A stretch of DNA of 64,000 bases from Panaeolus papilionaceus (Eukaryota; Basidiomycota; Agaricomycetes; Agaricales). The notes under the pieces were generated by a model, which was not told where the DNA came from, did not search any database, and saw nothing but the letters and a program-made list of their open reading frames with translations. The DNA lies in assembly GCA_015501605.1 (NCBI GenBank), contig JADNRZ010000032.1, positions 62,001-126,000 of the forward strand, written 5' to 3'. The translations under genes were made by a program, and so were the position numbers. Below are positions 22,674 through 32,792 of this stretch, in pieces (the first letter of the stretch is position 1; each line of letters opens with the position of its first letter).

Positions 22674-23304
22674 TGTCGGTGTAGGTCAGAGTGAAGTGAA
22701 GCAGTAGGTTTTCCGATAGATAGTGTTCCAGAGATGGTCGTAGGCAGTGCTTTGAATTGGTCGTGTGGTTATAGCAATAGCAATCCCGTCGTCGCCGTCG
22801 TTCTCCCCGTCGTCGTCGTCGTCGTACTTGCAACCGTAACAAAACCAAGACGTGGGTGTAAAATAAAAACGTAATATATAAACCAAGAAAGAAAGCAGAT
22901 AATTCGTCGCAAGTAAGCCAGTAACTCAGTCAGTCAGGTCAGTCAGGTCAGGAATTTGGAGAAGAAAGGACTGGACTGGATTGAATAACCAAAGCACTGG
23001 TTCACTTTATTAGTTGTCAATGTTTGGCAGATCATTCCCACACTCCTTCCCCGCTCTGTCAAGTCTGGGCCTCGGTTCGGTTGCTCGGTTGCTCGGTGCG
23101 CGTCCGTCGTCATTCTCTCGGCCTTCTCCGCCCCTGCCCTCGTGATCAATTGATTAGCTAAGGAAGGGTGACGTGACTACCCCAAATAGAAGCGTGACAG
23201 GACGCGTTTTGCTTGTATGTAACTACTCTTGCTCTCTTTCTTCCAATCCCAGCACACGTCCATCCCACCCATCCACCGCGTCTCCTCACTCCACATCACC
23301 CACG
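22674..23304. promoter_or_regulatory. Shared divergent promoter region
   Basis: 631 bp between the start codons of the low-complexity gene and PCNA. It contains the MCB-like ACGCGT annotated separately, a short tandem of CGGTTGCT near 23075-23095 and GTCAGGTCAG repeats near 22930. No coding exon is seen. Confidence 0.5.
23202..23207. promoter_or_regulatory. MCB-like ACGCGT motif in the PCNA promoter
   Basis: ACGCGT lies 98 bp upstream of the PCNA ATG. In yeasts the MluI cell-cycle box is bound by MBF and drives G1/S genes including the PCNA gene POL30. Seen directly; function here is inferred from position and gene identity. Confidence 0.5.
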
Positions 23305-24730
23305 ATGCTTGAAGCGAAACTCTCAGAAGCAGGAACGCTCAAAAAACTCCTTGATGGTACGCTCTTCCCTCATCTACCCCTCTCAAAGAACGAGGACCCA
23401 CTAACATTCATCGTTCAGCTATCAAAGAACTGGTAACAGACGCCAACTTTGAGTGTAACGAAGAAGGCATCGTCCTACAAGCTATGGACAACTCGCATGT
23501 CGCACTTGTTAGCGTCAAACTCGCCGCCCCAGGGTTCAGAAAATACCGCTGCGATCGTCCCATGCCGCTCGGTGTCAACCTGACGTCGCTCACCAAGGTG
23601 ATGCGATGTGCGAAAGACGATGATATTTGCACTCTCAAGGCAGCTGATGAAGCTGATGTGCTGAATATGGTCTTTGAAGCGAAGAGTGAGTGACCAGCTC
23701 ATTTTTTACGCGCGTTTTTTGGTGTGACGCGTCATGTCGCGTGTTGTTCTTTTTTTATCCTTTCTCTTTCTCTTGGTTGCTTCTTTCTTTCTCCCTTTCA
23801 TATCCTCTTATAACAACTCTAACCAACACCACCAGACTCGGACCGTATCGCCGAATACGACCTCAAGCTAATGGACATCGACGCCGACACACTCACCATC
23901 CCCGACACAGAATACGAAGCCCGCGTCACCATGCCCGCTGCCGAATTCGCGCGCATCGTGCGGGACCTCTCAGCACTGGGCGAGTCCGTGCGGATCGAGG
24001 TCAGCAAAGAGGGCGTACGCTTCGCCAGCGACGGTGAGGCGGCCAACGGGAGCGTGTTGTTGAAGCAGACGGATGGGAATGTGAGAGAGGGTGGGACGAT
24101 TACGGTGAAAAATGAGGATGAGGAGGATGGGAAAGACGGCGAGGACGACGAGGATGATGATGAGGGGAGTTCGAGGAAGAAGGTCAAGGTGAAGAAGGAG
24201 AGGAACGAGGATGTGGATATGGATGAGGACGATGAGGATGCTGATAATGCTTTCAAGCCTGATAACTCTGATGGAGAGGAGGAGAAAGACGATGACGAAG
24301 AAGAGGCAGATGACGATGATGAAGAGATGGAGGGAAACAAGAAGCGCAAGAAGAAGGGCTCCTCCAAACCTTCTAAGAAAGCCAAGACGGACAGCGCCAA
24401 AGCTGGGTCATCAAAAGGGAAGGGCAAGGCGAAGAAGGGCGATGGAGACGACAGCCCTGGTGTGCTGATCGAGATGAACTCCCATGTGTCGCTCACGTTT
24501 TCGTTGAAGTATCTGGTTAACTTTTCGAAGAGCACGGGGTTGAGCCCGAAGGTGCAGTTGATGATGAGCAATGATGTGCCGTTGTTGGTGAGTTTCCTTT
24601 TTCCTTTTTCTTCTTCTTTCGCTCTCTGGTTGTCCTATGTGATACTAATGACAATGCACTATAGGTCTCCTTCGATTTCGGCCAGGGATACATCCGATAC
24701 TACCTCGCTCCTAAGATTGGCGACGACTAA
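23305..24730 (+). CDS. PCNA: Proliferating cell nuclear antigen (PCNA) with a large charged insertion
   Basis: DNA sliding clamp: a homotrimeric ring that tethers replicative polymerases and recruits PIP-box proteins in the nucleus. Exons 23305-23356, 23419-23685, 23836-24587 and 24665-24730 give 378 residues; PCNA is normally about 260. Canonical landmarks: [20 protein letters not shown] start, [11 protein letters not shown] (AMDxSHVxLV motif), [16 protein letters not shown], the interdomain loop [17 protein letters not shown], and the C-terminal [10 protein letters not shown]. Domain two is interrupted after GGTITVKN (residue ~197) by about 115 residues of alternating Asp/Glu runs and Lys-rich blocks (for example [20 protein letters not shown]), after which [19 protein letters not shown] resumes the fold. 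The insertion replaces the short loop equivalent to human residues ~184-195. It is open in frame with no splice sites framing it, so it is probably translated. Confidence 0.95.
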
Positions 24731-25326
24731 TCTGCCTTGTCCTCCTTTCCTTTCATATCATCGCGATATCCATCCCCCAGCGCGTTTTCTTGTGGACTAT
24801 CTAATATCGTTTCCTGTTTACCTTCTTACACCCGGCTCATCCTTTTGGTCTGTCGTGCTACTCAAATGCGTACTGTTACAACCACCGTCATACCGTCGTC
24901 GCATAAAATTGCTTGCTTTGCCCCCTTTTTCCCTGTTTAGATAAAATTACGATCCCCTGTATATATCCTGTCATACTCGAATACATGCGTTGAGAATGAT
25001 TTCAGTCAAGTTGGACAGCCGTCAGCCTCAAGCCCAGTCTGTAACTGTACTGTTAGGTCGACTGCTTTGTGAGTCTAATCTGGTGTCGCTTCAACTTTGA
25101 TAATTATTGTACTGACGAAATAACCGGATATCGTTCGAAGGGGTGGAGACTCTAGGTATTGATCGTTCATATTCGTCAAATCATGCAATCGACATCGACA
25201 ACCGCGGCCTGATCCTGATTCAAAACCAGTGCAACCCCAGGATACGTTTACAGTCTACGTATTGTCTGGATGTGGTTCTCCTCCTACAACCCTGCCCCAG
25301 CCTAGATTCTATGTATATATAGCTGA

Positions 25327-25359
25327 CACGATACCGACCTCCCTTCTTATGTATCGTGA
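25327..25359 (+). pseudogene. C-terminal relic of the membrane protein family (a)
   Basis: CAC GAT ACC GAC CTC and following codons read HDTDLPSYVS then TGA, nearly the same as the C-terminus HDLPSYVP of the gene at 26959-28241. No upstream body of the gene is recognisable. Confidence 0.45.
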
Positions 25360-26316
25360 TGCAAGTCTGCGGCACAGAGTCGCCGTGCTCTTGCAATAAC
25401 CGAACCTCCAGTGCTAACTCATGGTCTCGATGGCTCCGAACTTGTTATAGCCTAGTATCCATCCGAATGAGGCCTTGATGAGCCGCGCGCCCATCTATCT
25501 CCGTTTTCGCGATTTTGTACGTTTTCGGACACTCGCCGCTCACGCGCCTATGCACGGCATCAGCATCGCGCTCACACACGCATGCTATCACGCCCGCACT
25601 ACCAACCATCTTTAAAATTTTCATGACTTCTTTTCATTCATTTATTCAAAATCCCTGTTCCATCTTTTGTTTCCTTGTTTTGCTTGTCAACCTCCATCAT
25701 TTTCCAATCTTTTCTCATGTTGTAGATACATTCACTGGTAGTTACAATATCTTTGTATCCTACCTTACCTCAAAAAGTTAGATCATTCTGACCTCCCAGA
25801 TTTCGTGTCTGAGCTTTGTTCCAGTCTCGTTTCGTCCTAGCAGTCATACCAGCCGTCGTCTGGTTCGTTTCCCCTCGTATTTCGTCGTCTCTCAGTCTCT
25901 CAGTGTCGCCAGCCGTGTCTGGTTCGATTTTATTGCTTATTCTTCGTCTCCTCGTCGTCCTACGTAGCCACCGTCGTTGGCTTTCGTTCCTAGTCACCGC
26001 CGTCGTCGGTTTCTATTCGTTCATCGCTTCGTTTCGTCTCTCAGTGTCGCCGTCGCCGACCTGAACCTCTCTCCATCGCCCTCGGCTTTCCTCTTCAAAC
26101 CTCAGCTCTCCGGACCCCACGAACTCGTACACGAGCGCTCTTCATTCATCACTCACCTTACACCATCACACACCGACTCACCATCCCATTACTCATTTGT
26201 TTTCATTCCCAATTCGTCCTCACACCGTAGCGCCCATCATCAGCGGTGGGTCCAGAGAAAGTGGAAATCATAACATTCGTCACCCGTCCATCCCCAGAGA
26301 TGCTATGTATGCCTGG

Positions 26317-26349
26317 CACGATATCGATCTCCCGTCATATGTGCCATAG
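26317..26349 (+). pseudogene. C-terminal relic of the membrane protein family (b)
   Basis: Reads HDIDLPSYVP then TAG, again matching the tail of the gene at 26959-28241, including the stop. Only this tail can be recognised. Confidence 0.5.
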
Positions 26350-26958
26350 TTCTATTATCATGTTTATTATTTTCTTTTATTATTGTTTTATTTTATAATG
26401 TTTCACGTAGACAGTATCGTGCCTAGCGCGTAAATAAATGTGATTTTAGACCTTGAAAACAAGTTGGTAATATTATTGTTATCAGAATCGTACACAAGTG
26501 CCAAATGAAATTGAAATAAAATCCTCGTCTCAACACATTGACAGCGAGGGTCCTCCGAGACCCTGAACGGAAACCGGTCAATCGTTTTCTGCGTCTGAAA
26601 ACCAGTGAGTTTGTCCTCAGCACCTCATCGATTCCTCGTATGGGTAAGAATGTCGTGAGTTGCAGAGTATCCTGTAAACCCCTTGTTGGAATGTCGCTCA
26701 TCGAGGCCAGTACTGGCAAACTAGATAAGCTAGACCACTACTCCGTATTCATGCCCGTGCCCCTTCTCAAAGTTGAATGGAAACCGAGATCAATTCTCAC
26801 ATCATGCAGGGCTGATATGACATGATAAATCCATTCGAATTACTTATCCTTTTCCTCTCCGAGGATGATGCCTTCCCCGCCATTCTTTCCTCCTTCTCCG
26901 TCACTCCTTCAACTACAAGCCCGCTCACCACACTCGTTTATAAGCCTCGTAAGGTGCA

Positions 26959-28241
26959 ATGTCCGTCTCCACGCTTGATGTCGATGATGCACACCCTCAC
27001 ATCTTTACCTGGGGCGAGTGGGATGTTCACGACTTCACTAACGCGTATATGAACACGCAAAGCGTAACGAGACGGGCTGGTGCCTACAAAACTGTACGAT
27101 TCATGGGTGAGTCAACATTTCGTTCCGGTAGCGCCTTTTGTATCCGAAGAGTGCTCACGTACCAGCGCGCGTACTAGGAACCGGGATCACCGTATATGGT
27201 GGACTACAGCCCACCGAGGGAGCTTTTGCGACATCACTCATCGTTTGTCAGTTCTCCACAGATAATGGCAAACCTACCACCTTTCGTCCCCAGGAAGTCC
27301 CTCAATACCAGGACCACGTCACGTTTTATCAATCCCCAGATCTCCCAATGGGAGAACACGTCCTGATGATGATGAATATGGTCGAGCATGACTTGCTTTG
27401 GACTGACCAGTTCGTCATACGCGGTTCCACTGGGGGACAGAGTCCTGAAATTCTCCCATCAGATGGCGCGCGTGTACCTAGTCGTCCCGCCCCGGCACCC
27501 AGTCAGAACCAAGGTGGTGGTGGTGGTGGTGGTGGTGGTGGTGGAGCCAGCACAGTAGTCACAACGATAAGTCCGTCGACTATTACCATCAACAACACTC
27601 CCGTGGTCATCTCGACTCCCCTATCAACAACCCTGCCCCGCTCATCCGACTCATCTGCATCATTCCCAGTCCCATCGCGGGACGCGACATCAATATCAGG
27701 TGTTACATCATCGCCTTCAGCCTCAGGGTCATCAGTGATATTTGCTTCCTCGGCTCCAGTCACAACTTATCAGTCTACTATCATAAATGCGAATAACCCA
27801 CAAGAACCGTCAAAATCGAACAAAAACATACCCGCCATCGCATCGGGTGCATGTGGTGCTCTGCTCGTAACGCTCCTCCTACTCTTCGTTGTCATCTTGC
27901 AGAGGAGACACCGTCGCCAGAAGGCTATAGGATTATCACCGATGCAAGACGTCGTGAATCCATACGCACCATCAAGGCCTGATACTACATCTCAAACTGA
28001 TATCACACCCAGAGAGAAGAATCCCAGATTGCTTGAAGGTACCGCATATGGGGAATACGATCTCGCTCCATCGAGATTATTCACAGCGCCTACTCGTGAT
28101 TTCGAGGGCTCTGATTCTGTTACAACTCAGACCCCATCTGAAGGAGGCAGCTGGTTTGGACAAAGTGGACAAGCCCAACATCCGACCAGTCTCAGGGATA
28201 CAATTCATACGTCACACGATCTTCCGTCGTATGTACCATAG
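26959..28241 (+). CDS. Single-pass membrane protein with a beta-rich ectodomain, tandem copy A
   Basis: Belongs to a large basidiomycete family of uncharacterised plasma-membrane-type proteins. Exons 26959-27106 and 27178-28241 (phase 1 junction) give 403 residues. The N-terminal ~155 residues form a galactose-binding-like domain: VDDAHPHIFTWGEWDV, TGITVYGGLQP, CQFSTDNG, then YQSPDLPMGEHVLMMMN and LLWTDQFVI. A (GGT)n-encoded polyglycine and a Ser/Thr-rich, probably O-glycosylated linker follow, then one transmembrane helix at residues ~268-292 (GALLVTLLLLFVVIL) with the basic stop-transfer RRHRRQ. The cytoplasmic tail ends HDLPSYVP. There is no cleavable signal peptide at the chosen ATG, as usual in this family. 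The gene at 29098 is a tandem paralogue with the same intron. Confidence 0.75.
27513..27545 (+). repeat. (GGT)n microsatellite coding polyglycine
   Basis: Ten GGT units then GGA encode a run of 11 glycines between ectodomain and linker of membrane protein A. Paralogue B lacks it. Confidence 0.9.
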
Positions 28242-29097
28242 GTTTGCTACGGTGTCGATTATTGTTCTTTATCCTGTTGTCTTGAAGGTATAAGAGAGAG
28301 TACCATCATGTCATGTACGTAGACGTAAGCCCTATCCTTCTCACGTAACACATTGTAGTGCCTGGTTTACCTCGCTGTTTTCTAGCATCGGACAAACCGA
28401 GGTCCCTTGAACTGCCTTCTGCTAGTGTGATTAGCACCTACTTCTGAGTCACTTGTCAGTGACGCCGAGAAAGATGGGACGATGCGTGATGAGTACATAT
28501 GAAACAGCAGTAAAGCCCGTCTAACTTATGATACTAATAGTAGTTATTGATTCTGACCGTAATAATTGGGACCTTGAAGTGGTTAGCAGTGCTCGTCTTT
28601 GATGCTCAACTGTCAATGAATCGTCTTCGGAGATGAGATGGGGGCGAGTTTATGATTGATGGATCACGGCATGTGGTGTTCGTGTTATATTGCCCATCTC
28701 TACTGAGTAGGAGTAGTAAATTTTTCGCTTCCTTATTCTCTTGGACATACACAAGAAAAAGAACCTGTACCATAAGCCATAGCTGCTCCGTAATAATGGT
28801 GCACAAGTCCTGATCCACGAGGACGATACAACGGCTTCACTCAGGTTATAGCGCTGTTTTTGTTGACACGTCTCCGCATGACGCCGCACCGCTCATCCCT
28901 CGATTTTAAGCTGACAGCTCCAATTGACCGAATACCACATGGCACATCCATGGCATCTCGGTGACATAATAAATTCTGAATGATTCATATACCTGTCTAG
29001 TGCAAAACGCGCAGCCATTTACTACCCTAGGAGGTCCCCTGATTTGGGACCTTTATTTCCTCAGATCACCTCCATCAATCCTACGGACTACCCTAAA
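28242..29097. other. Spacer between tandem membrane protein genes
   Basis: Contains the 3' UTR of copy A and the promoter of copy B. No coding exon or relic is recognised; minus-strand frames near 28600-28890 look like shadows. Confidence 0.4.
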
Positions 29098-30313
29098 ATG
29101 GCCGCGATACAATTCTCAGTTGATGATGTGAACCCCTTTATATTCAGCAACGGGGATTGGGACCAATATTACGACTTTGAGTGGGCATTTAACAATACAC
29201 GAAGCGGGACAAGGCGTGCTGGAGCTTACAAAGTTATACGTTTCATAGGTGAGCCGCTTATAACTTAGTTGATGACCTTTACAGAGACTCACTCAGAGTT
29301 CAGGAACATCCATCACAGTCCTCGGAGGGCTACAACCCATCGCTGATAGTAGGCACGACACAACCCTGATTGTATGTCAATTCTCGATCGACAATGCTGC
29401 ACCTACTGTTTACGCTCCCGAAGAGACGACCCAATATGTCAGGGTCACATACTACCAGTCTCCAACATTACCAATGGGGGAGCACGTCCTTACGATGATG
29501 AACATGGCAGAGGACGACTTGATATGGCTCGATTATTTCACAATTCAAGGAACCGACAGCTCTGCTCCAATGATTCTAAAATCAGACGGAGCGCGCATAC
29601 CTACCGCTCATATCCCAGCTACTAGTACTAGAAACAGCGCCAATTCTTTACTCTCACCTTCTTCGTCAGCTTTACCGACTATTGGTGCTAAAGGCAATAC
29701 CCCCGTTCCCGTGTCAGCTCTGATGATGACATCAGTCGACGGGCGATTGTCATCAGTGCCCCTGACACTAAATTCACCGTCAATCCCGACATCAAACCCT
29801 ATTTCTTCATCTACTCCTGCACCCCTCTCATCACTGGTATCCTTTAATCCTGCAGCCCCAGTCACAACTTATCAGTCAACTATTATCAATGCCCAAAACT
29901 CGCAAAAGTCTTCCGAAGAGAGGTTCAACCTACCAGCCATCGTTTCAGGCACATGTGGTGGTCTGCTGGTAATTTCTCTGGTTATCGCTCTGCTTGTCTC
30001 GCATAGACGACGCCGACACCAAATTTTGAAGAAAGGTCAATTGGAAGAACGTATTCGAAGGCGTAAGTCGACTACCCATCCCTTTCCCTATGACAAGATG
30101 CCTGTTGCACCAGATGGATCATCAGGAACAGAGAGTCAGGGTGAATTGTCGTTACCGCAACCCACAATGCCCGACACCTACCCTGGACGCTTGAATCAAG
30201 AGGGCGTTGTGGAGCGTAACCAGTTCGAAGCACCTACCGCTGAAAATGTGCGTCGTACTGGTCGTTTGACGAGCTCTCAAACACTAGCCTCCCCTCCCAT
30301 GTATAGGGTTTAA
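29098..30313 (+). CDS. Single-pass membrane protein with a beta-rich ectodomain, tandem copy B
   Basis: Paralogue of the preceding gene. Exons 29098-29248 and 29304-30313, with the intron at the identical codon and phase, give 386 residues. Matching blocks: FSVDDVNPFIFSNGDWDQ, RRAGAYKVIRFIG, TSITVLGGLQP, CQFSIDN, YQSPTLPMGEHVLTMMNM and DLIWLDYFTIQG. The Ser/Thr/Pro-rich linker ends in APVTTYQSTIINAQN, almost identical to copy A. The transmembrane helix is at residues ~260-283 (CGGLLVISLVIALLVSHRRR). The tail is unrelated to that of copy A (ends SPPMYRV), so the tails diverge faster than ectodomain and helix. ATG 29098 is chosen because it sits directly before the conserved F-S-V-D-D block. 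Role unknown; cell-wall or surface sensing is only a guess. Confidence 0.75.
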
Positions 30314-31020
30314 GGGCTTACATAGAAGAAAGTGATAGCACAGCACGACAGGTTCATATCTATAGAATATTTTTTAATTAATTCATAATTACACTACGTT
30401 ACATGTAATATCTACAAGTTGGAAGAACCTGAACGAATGTTCAGGTTCGCCTTCTTGATTACGTGGATCTGCCAGCTTCGTTGACTCTTACGAGTCGTTG
30501 CTCTCTACTTCTCCCTACATATTCGCTCCTCATTAAAACCTCGCCGCTCGCAATTTTTTGTTACCCTCATAATTACATTTATTTCATTTTCCCACCCACC
30601 TCTCTTCGTCAACTTCCTACCTACACCATTCTACCGATCCAACCAGAGTTGTTCAGTGGGGGAGAGCAATCAGCGAGGGGGGTTCAGTCGTCCTCGCTTT
30701 TGGTCTCTCAGCGCCCAGGGAAAGGGTCGGCGCCCATCTTCTCTGTTCCCTTTTTCCCTCTCCCATCCATACCTACCTAACTACTGTGACTTGATCTCGT
30801 GAAGCAAGAGTTGTCTGATCCAAAGCCGAAGAAAGAACACGTTCGGCCAGTTTCGCTGGTCACCCATGGCGCTAATTAACGTTGCCAACATATCCAGGCC
30901 GCTATCATTGTCCGCGCCTGCTCCTTCCTCGTTTGCGTTTTCTGAATCAGGGTATTGTGGCCCTTTGTCTTCATCATCATCTATTGGGTCACCAGTATTC
31001 CCGTCGTCTTATTCACCCTC
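30314..31020. other. Intergenic stretch
   Basis: No exon recognised. A 61-codon Ser/Pro-rich plus-strand frame at 30866-31051 has no family resemblance. Confidence 0.35.
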
Positions 31021-31660
31021 CTATGAAGTTACCCCGTCAGAGCTGTACTGACTGTCCGGCTGAATAGATACGACCAGCTCGTACTCCGGCGAGCCGTCAG
31101 GTAGCCTCCCTGGTGCAAAGAACGATCGAAAGAAATTTGCGACCTTCCTGCAATCGCCGATGCAGACAGCAAGATGGCGTTGAGACCTGTTAGGAAAAAT
31201 GGTGGGATTTATGGTCAACCTTTAGAAAGACGGAAAGTCAGGCGCACCCGAAGTGCTGGTTGTGGTCAACATAGATTTCAGGATTCTCCAACCCTCTTCC
31301 CCCTGCATCACGATCTCACCTAGTACCGACGCCATTCTATACCTCCCGGATATCGCAAGCTCAACAACGGTATTATCGCCTCGGACTCCAAGCTCCAGAC
31401 ATTCAATGATGTCGTGTGCCCTATACCCAGCGCCCAGGCGGATAGTAGGAAACCCATCCTCGGATATTGTCAGTTTTGTTGTCCTTCCTTGTGTTCTCGA
31501 ATGTATCGATCAACTCCCAATGGGCCAAGGTCTGCCGCTGAGGAGTGATGGTGTGCGGAGTAAGGATAAATTGACAACAATCTTATTGTGCACTTACGAT
31601 GGACAGCAATCGTTTCTACACCATGTGACAAGTCAAAGAGGTATGGTGTACCATCTGCAC
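31021..31660 (-). pseudogene. Disrupted gene of unknown family
   Basis: Three minus-strand blocks look coding but do not join in one frame. Block 1, 31660-31613: YLFDLSHGVETIAVH with a GTAAGT donor. Block 2, ~31556-31245: KLTISEDGFPTIRLGAGY, then VVELAISGRYRMASVLGE and GWRILKS. Block 3, ~31184-31021: RHLAVCIGDCRKVANFFRSF, then YELVVSIQPDSQ. A TGA and a frame change separate the start of block 2 from its body, and the intron joining blocks 2 and 3 leaves the wrong phase. No start codon is found. I do not recognise the family; it may be a decayed gene or one with exons I misplaced. Confidence 0.35.
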
Positions 31661-32792
31661 TTTTATTAATTTTCGTGTTTATCTGTTAATGGTTATGTCA
31701 ATGTGTATGTATGAATTTTGTATTAAGGCTGCTATTTAAATGAGTGTGCATATATTCAGACAAGTCAGATATAGACGCGAAAATTTGCTGATATATATTG
31801 ATGAACTTGAACTCGATATACCAGCGAGTTCGTCACATAAAGCCTGCCTATATCCTGAAAATATAAGAGATATACTACATTTTCCATCTGTGTATATCTC
31901 TATGATTGCTAATATATACACACACCAATAGCCCATGTGTCGCAATATACACTGGCTTCAGATGTGGTTCCAGCTGGAATTCAGCAGCTCTTCGGCTTGT
32001 TCCCTGGATTGATGGCAGCTCGGCATTACCCGGCAACCACTCAAGCCTTCGAACAAGGTTGAGTTCCCGTGGTTCTGAGGACGAGTCAAGAAGTGACCCA
32101 GCATTCCGAGATGGGGCGAAAAAGTATGAGAGGCGAACCCCTATAGTTTTCATGACCTCTTCGGTATACAGAATATAGTGTACTCAATAGAATGTCTGCG
32201 CCATTGACATTGCACCCTAACCCCTTCGATATGTATGTACATATTTAATCAAGTAGTTGTAGTTTTTCTCAAAGTTGCTGTCCAATATACTTATACCTTG
32301 TACGCCGCGCTACACCCAGCTTTTAAAGACATTCCAAACAGAATGCGCCCGATATCTATTCTTAGCATGAGATAACCCCGGTGACCCCGTCCCTGCACGT
32401 ATGTATTGACTTGGGCGAAAAAAGCCGTTTTCAACGGGGACAGTGACACAGGTCTACTCGTCTGACCAGTTAAATAAATAGATTGCAGGAGATGAAAACC
32501 TACTGTTTGAATTCTTTCTTACCCCAGGGAAAAAAGAAGGCTCATGTCCCTTTTTGTGGCTTTGCGGAAGGATGCGAAGGAAAGTCGAGTGGAATGAACT
32601 TCTGACTCATGTTTAGTGTAGTAGGGCCAATCATGGTTTGCGTCAATCTTCGAGACAAGGATAGGGATAAATACCTATCTGGAAGTCCTTTCGACTCCGT
32701 TCTCTCAAGTTGCTTCCCTTCCTTGACCCCCTCTCTTATTAGCAAATCTTGGACGCCACATTCCTTCAGAGCTCATCATCCACCGCACGCTC
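31661..32792. other. Intergenic stretch, no gene recognised
   Basis: A/T-rich, with TATATA-containing runs near 31760-31930. It includes the promoter of the seven-TM gene at its right end. No exon or repeat unit is recognised. Confidence 0.4.

Larger units (their letters stand above)
24731..26958. other. Long intergenic region with membrane-protein relics
   Basis: 2.2 kb without an intact gene. It holds two short C-terminal relics of the membrane protein family (listed separately). The stretch 25800-26080 is built of degenerate CGTCGTC and TCTCAGTGTCGCC repeats. The last few hundred bases are the promoter of the 26959 gene. Confidence 0.5.

Noticed and set aside
22132..22848. Ser/Thr/Pro-rich minus-strand frame of 238 codons
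   Set aside because: Overlaps exon 1 of the low-complexity gene in another frame; the Gln/Pro frame splices cleanly to the next exon and this one does not.
23819..24571. Ser-rich minus-strand frame of 250 codons
   Set aside because: It is the complement of the PCNA charged insertion; Asp/Glu/Lys codons read backwards as Ser/Phe/Leu. Not a gene.
24720..24944. Extension of the PCNA exon-3 frame past its donor
   Set aside because: Reading through the intron at 24588-24664 gives a hydrophobic tail; splicing gives the canonical C-terminus YYLAPKI, so the longer version is an artefact.
25816..26273. Overlapping plus-strand Ser/Val/Leu-rich frames
   Set aside because: They come from pyrimidine-rich CGTCGTC repeats; all three frames are partly open and none has conserved features.
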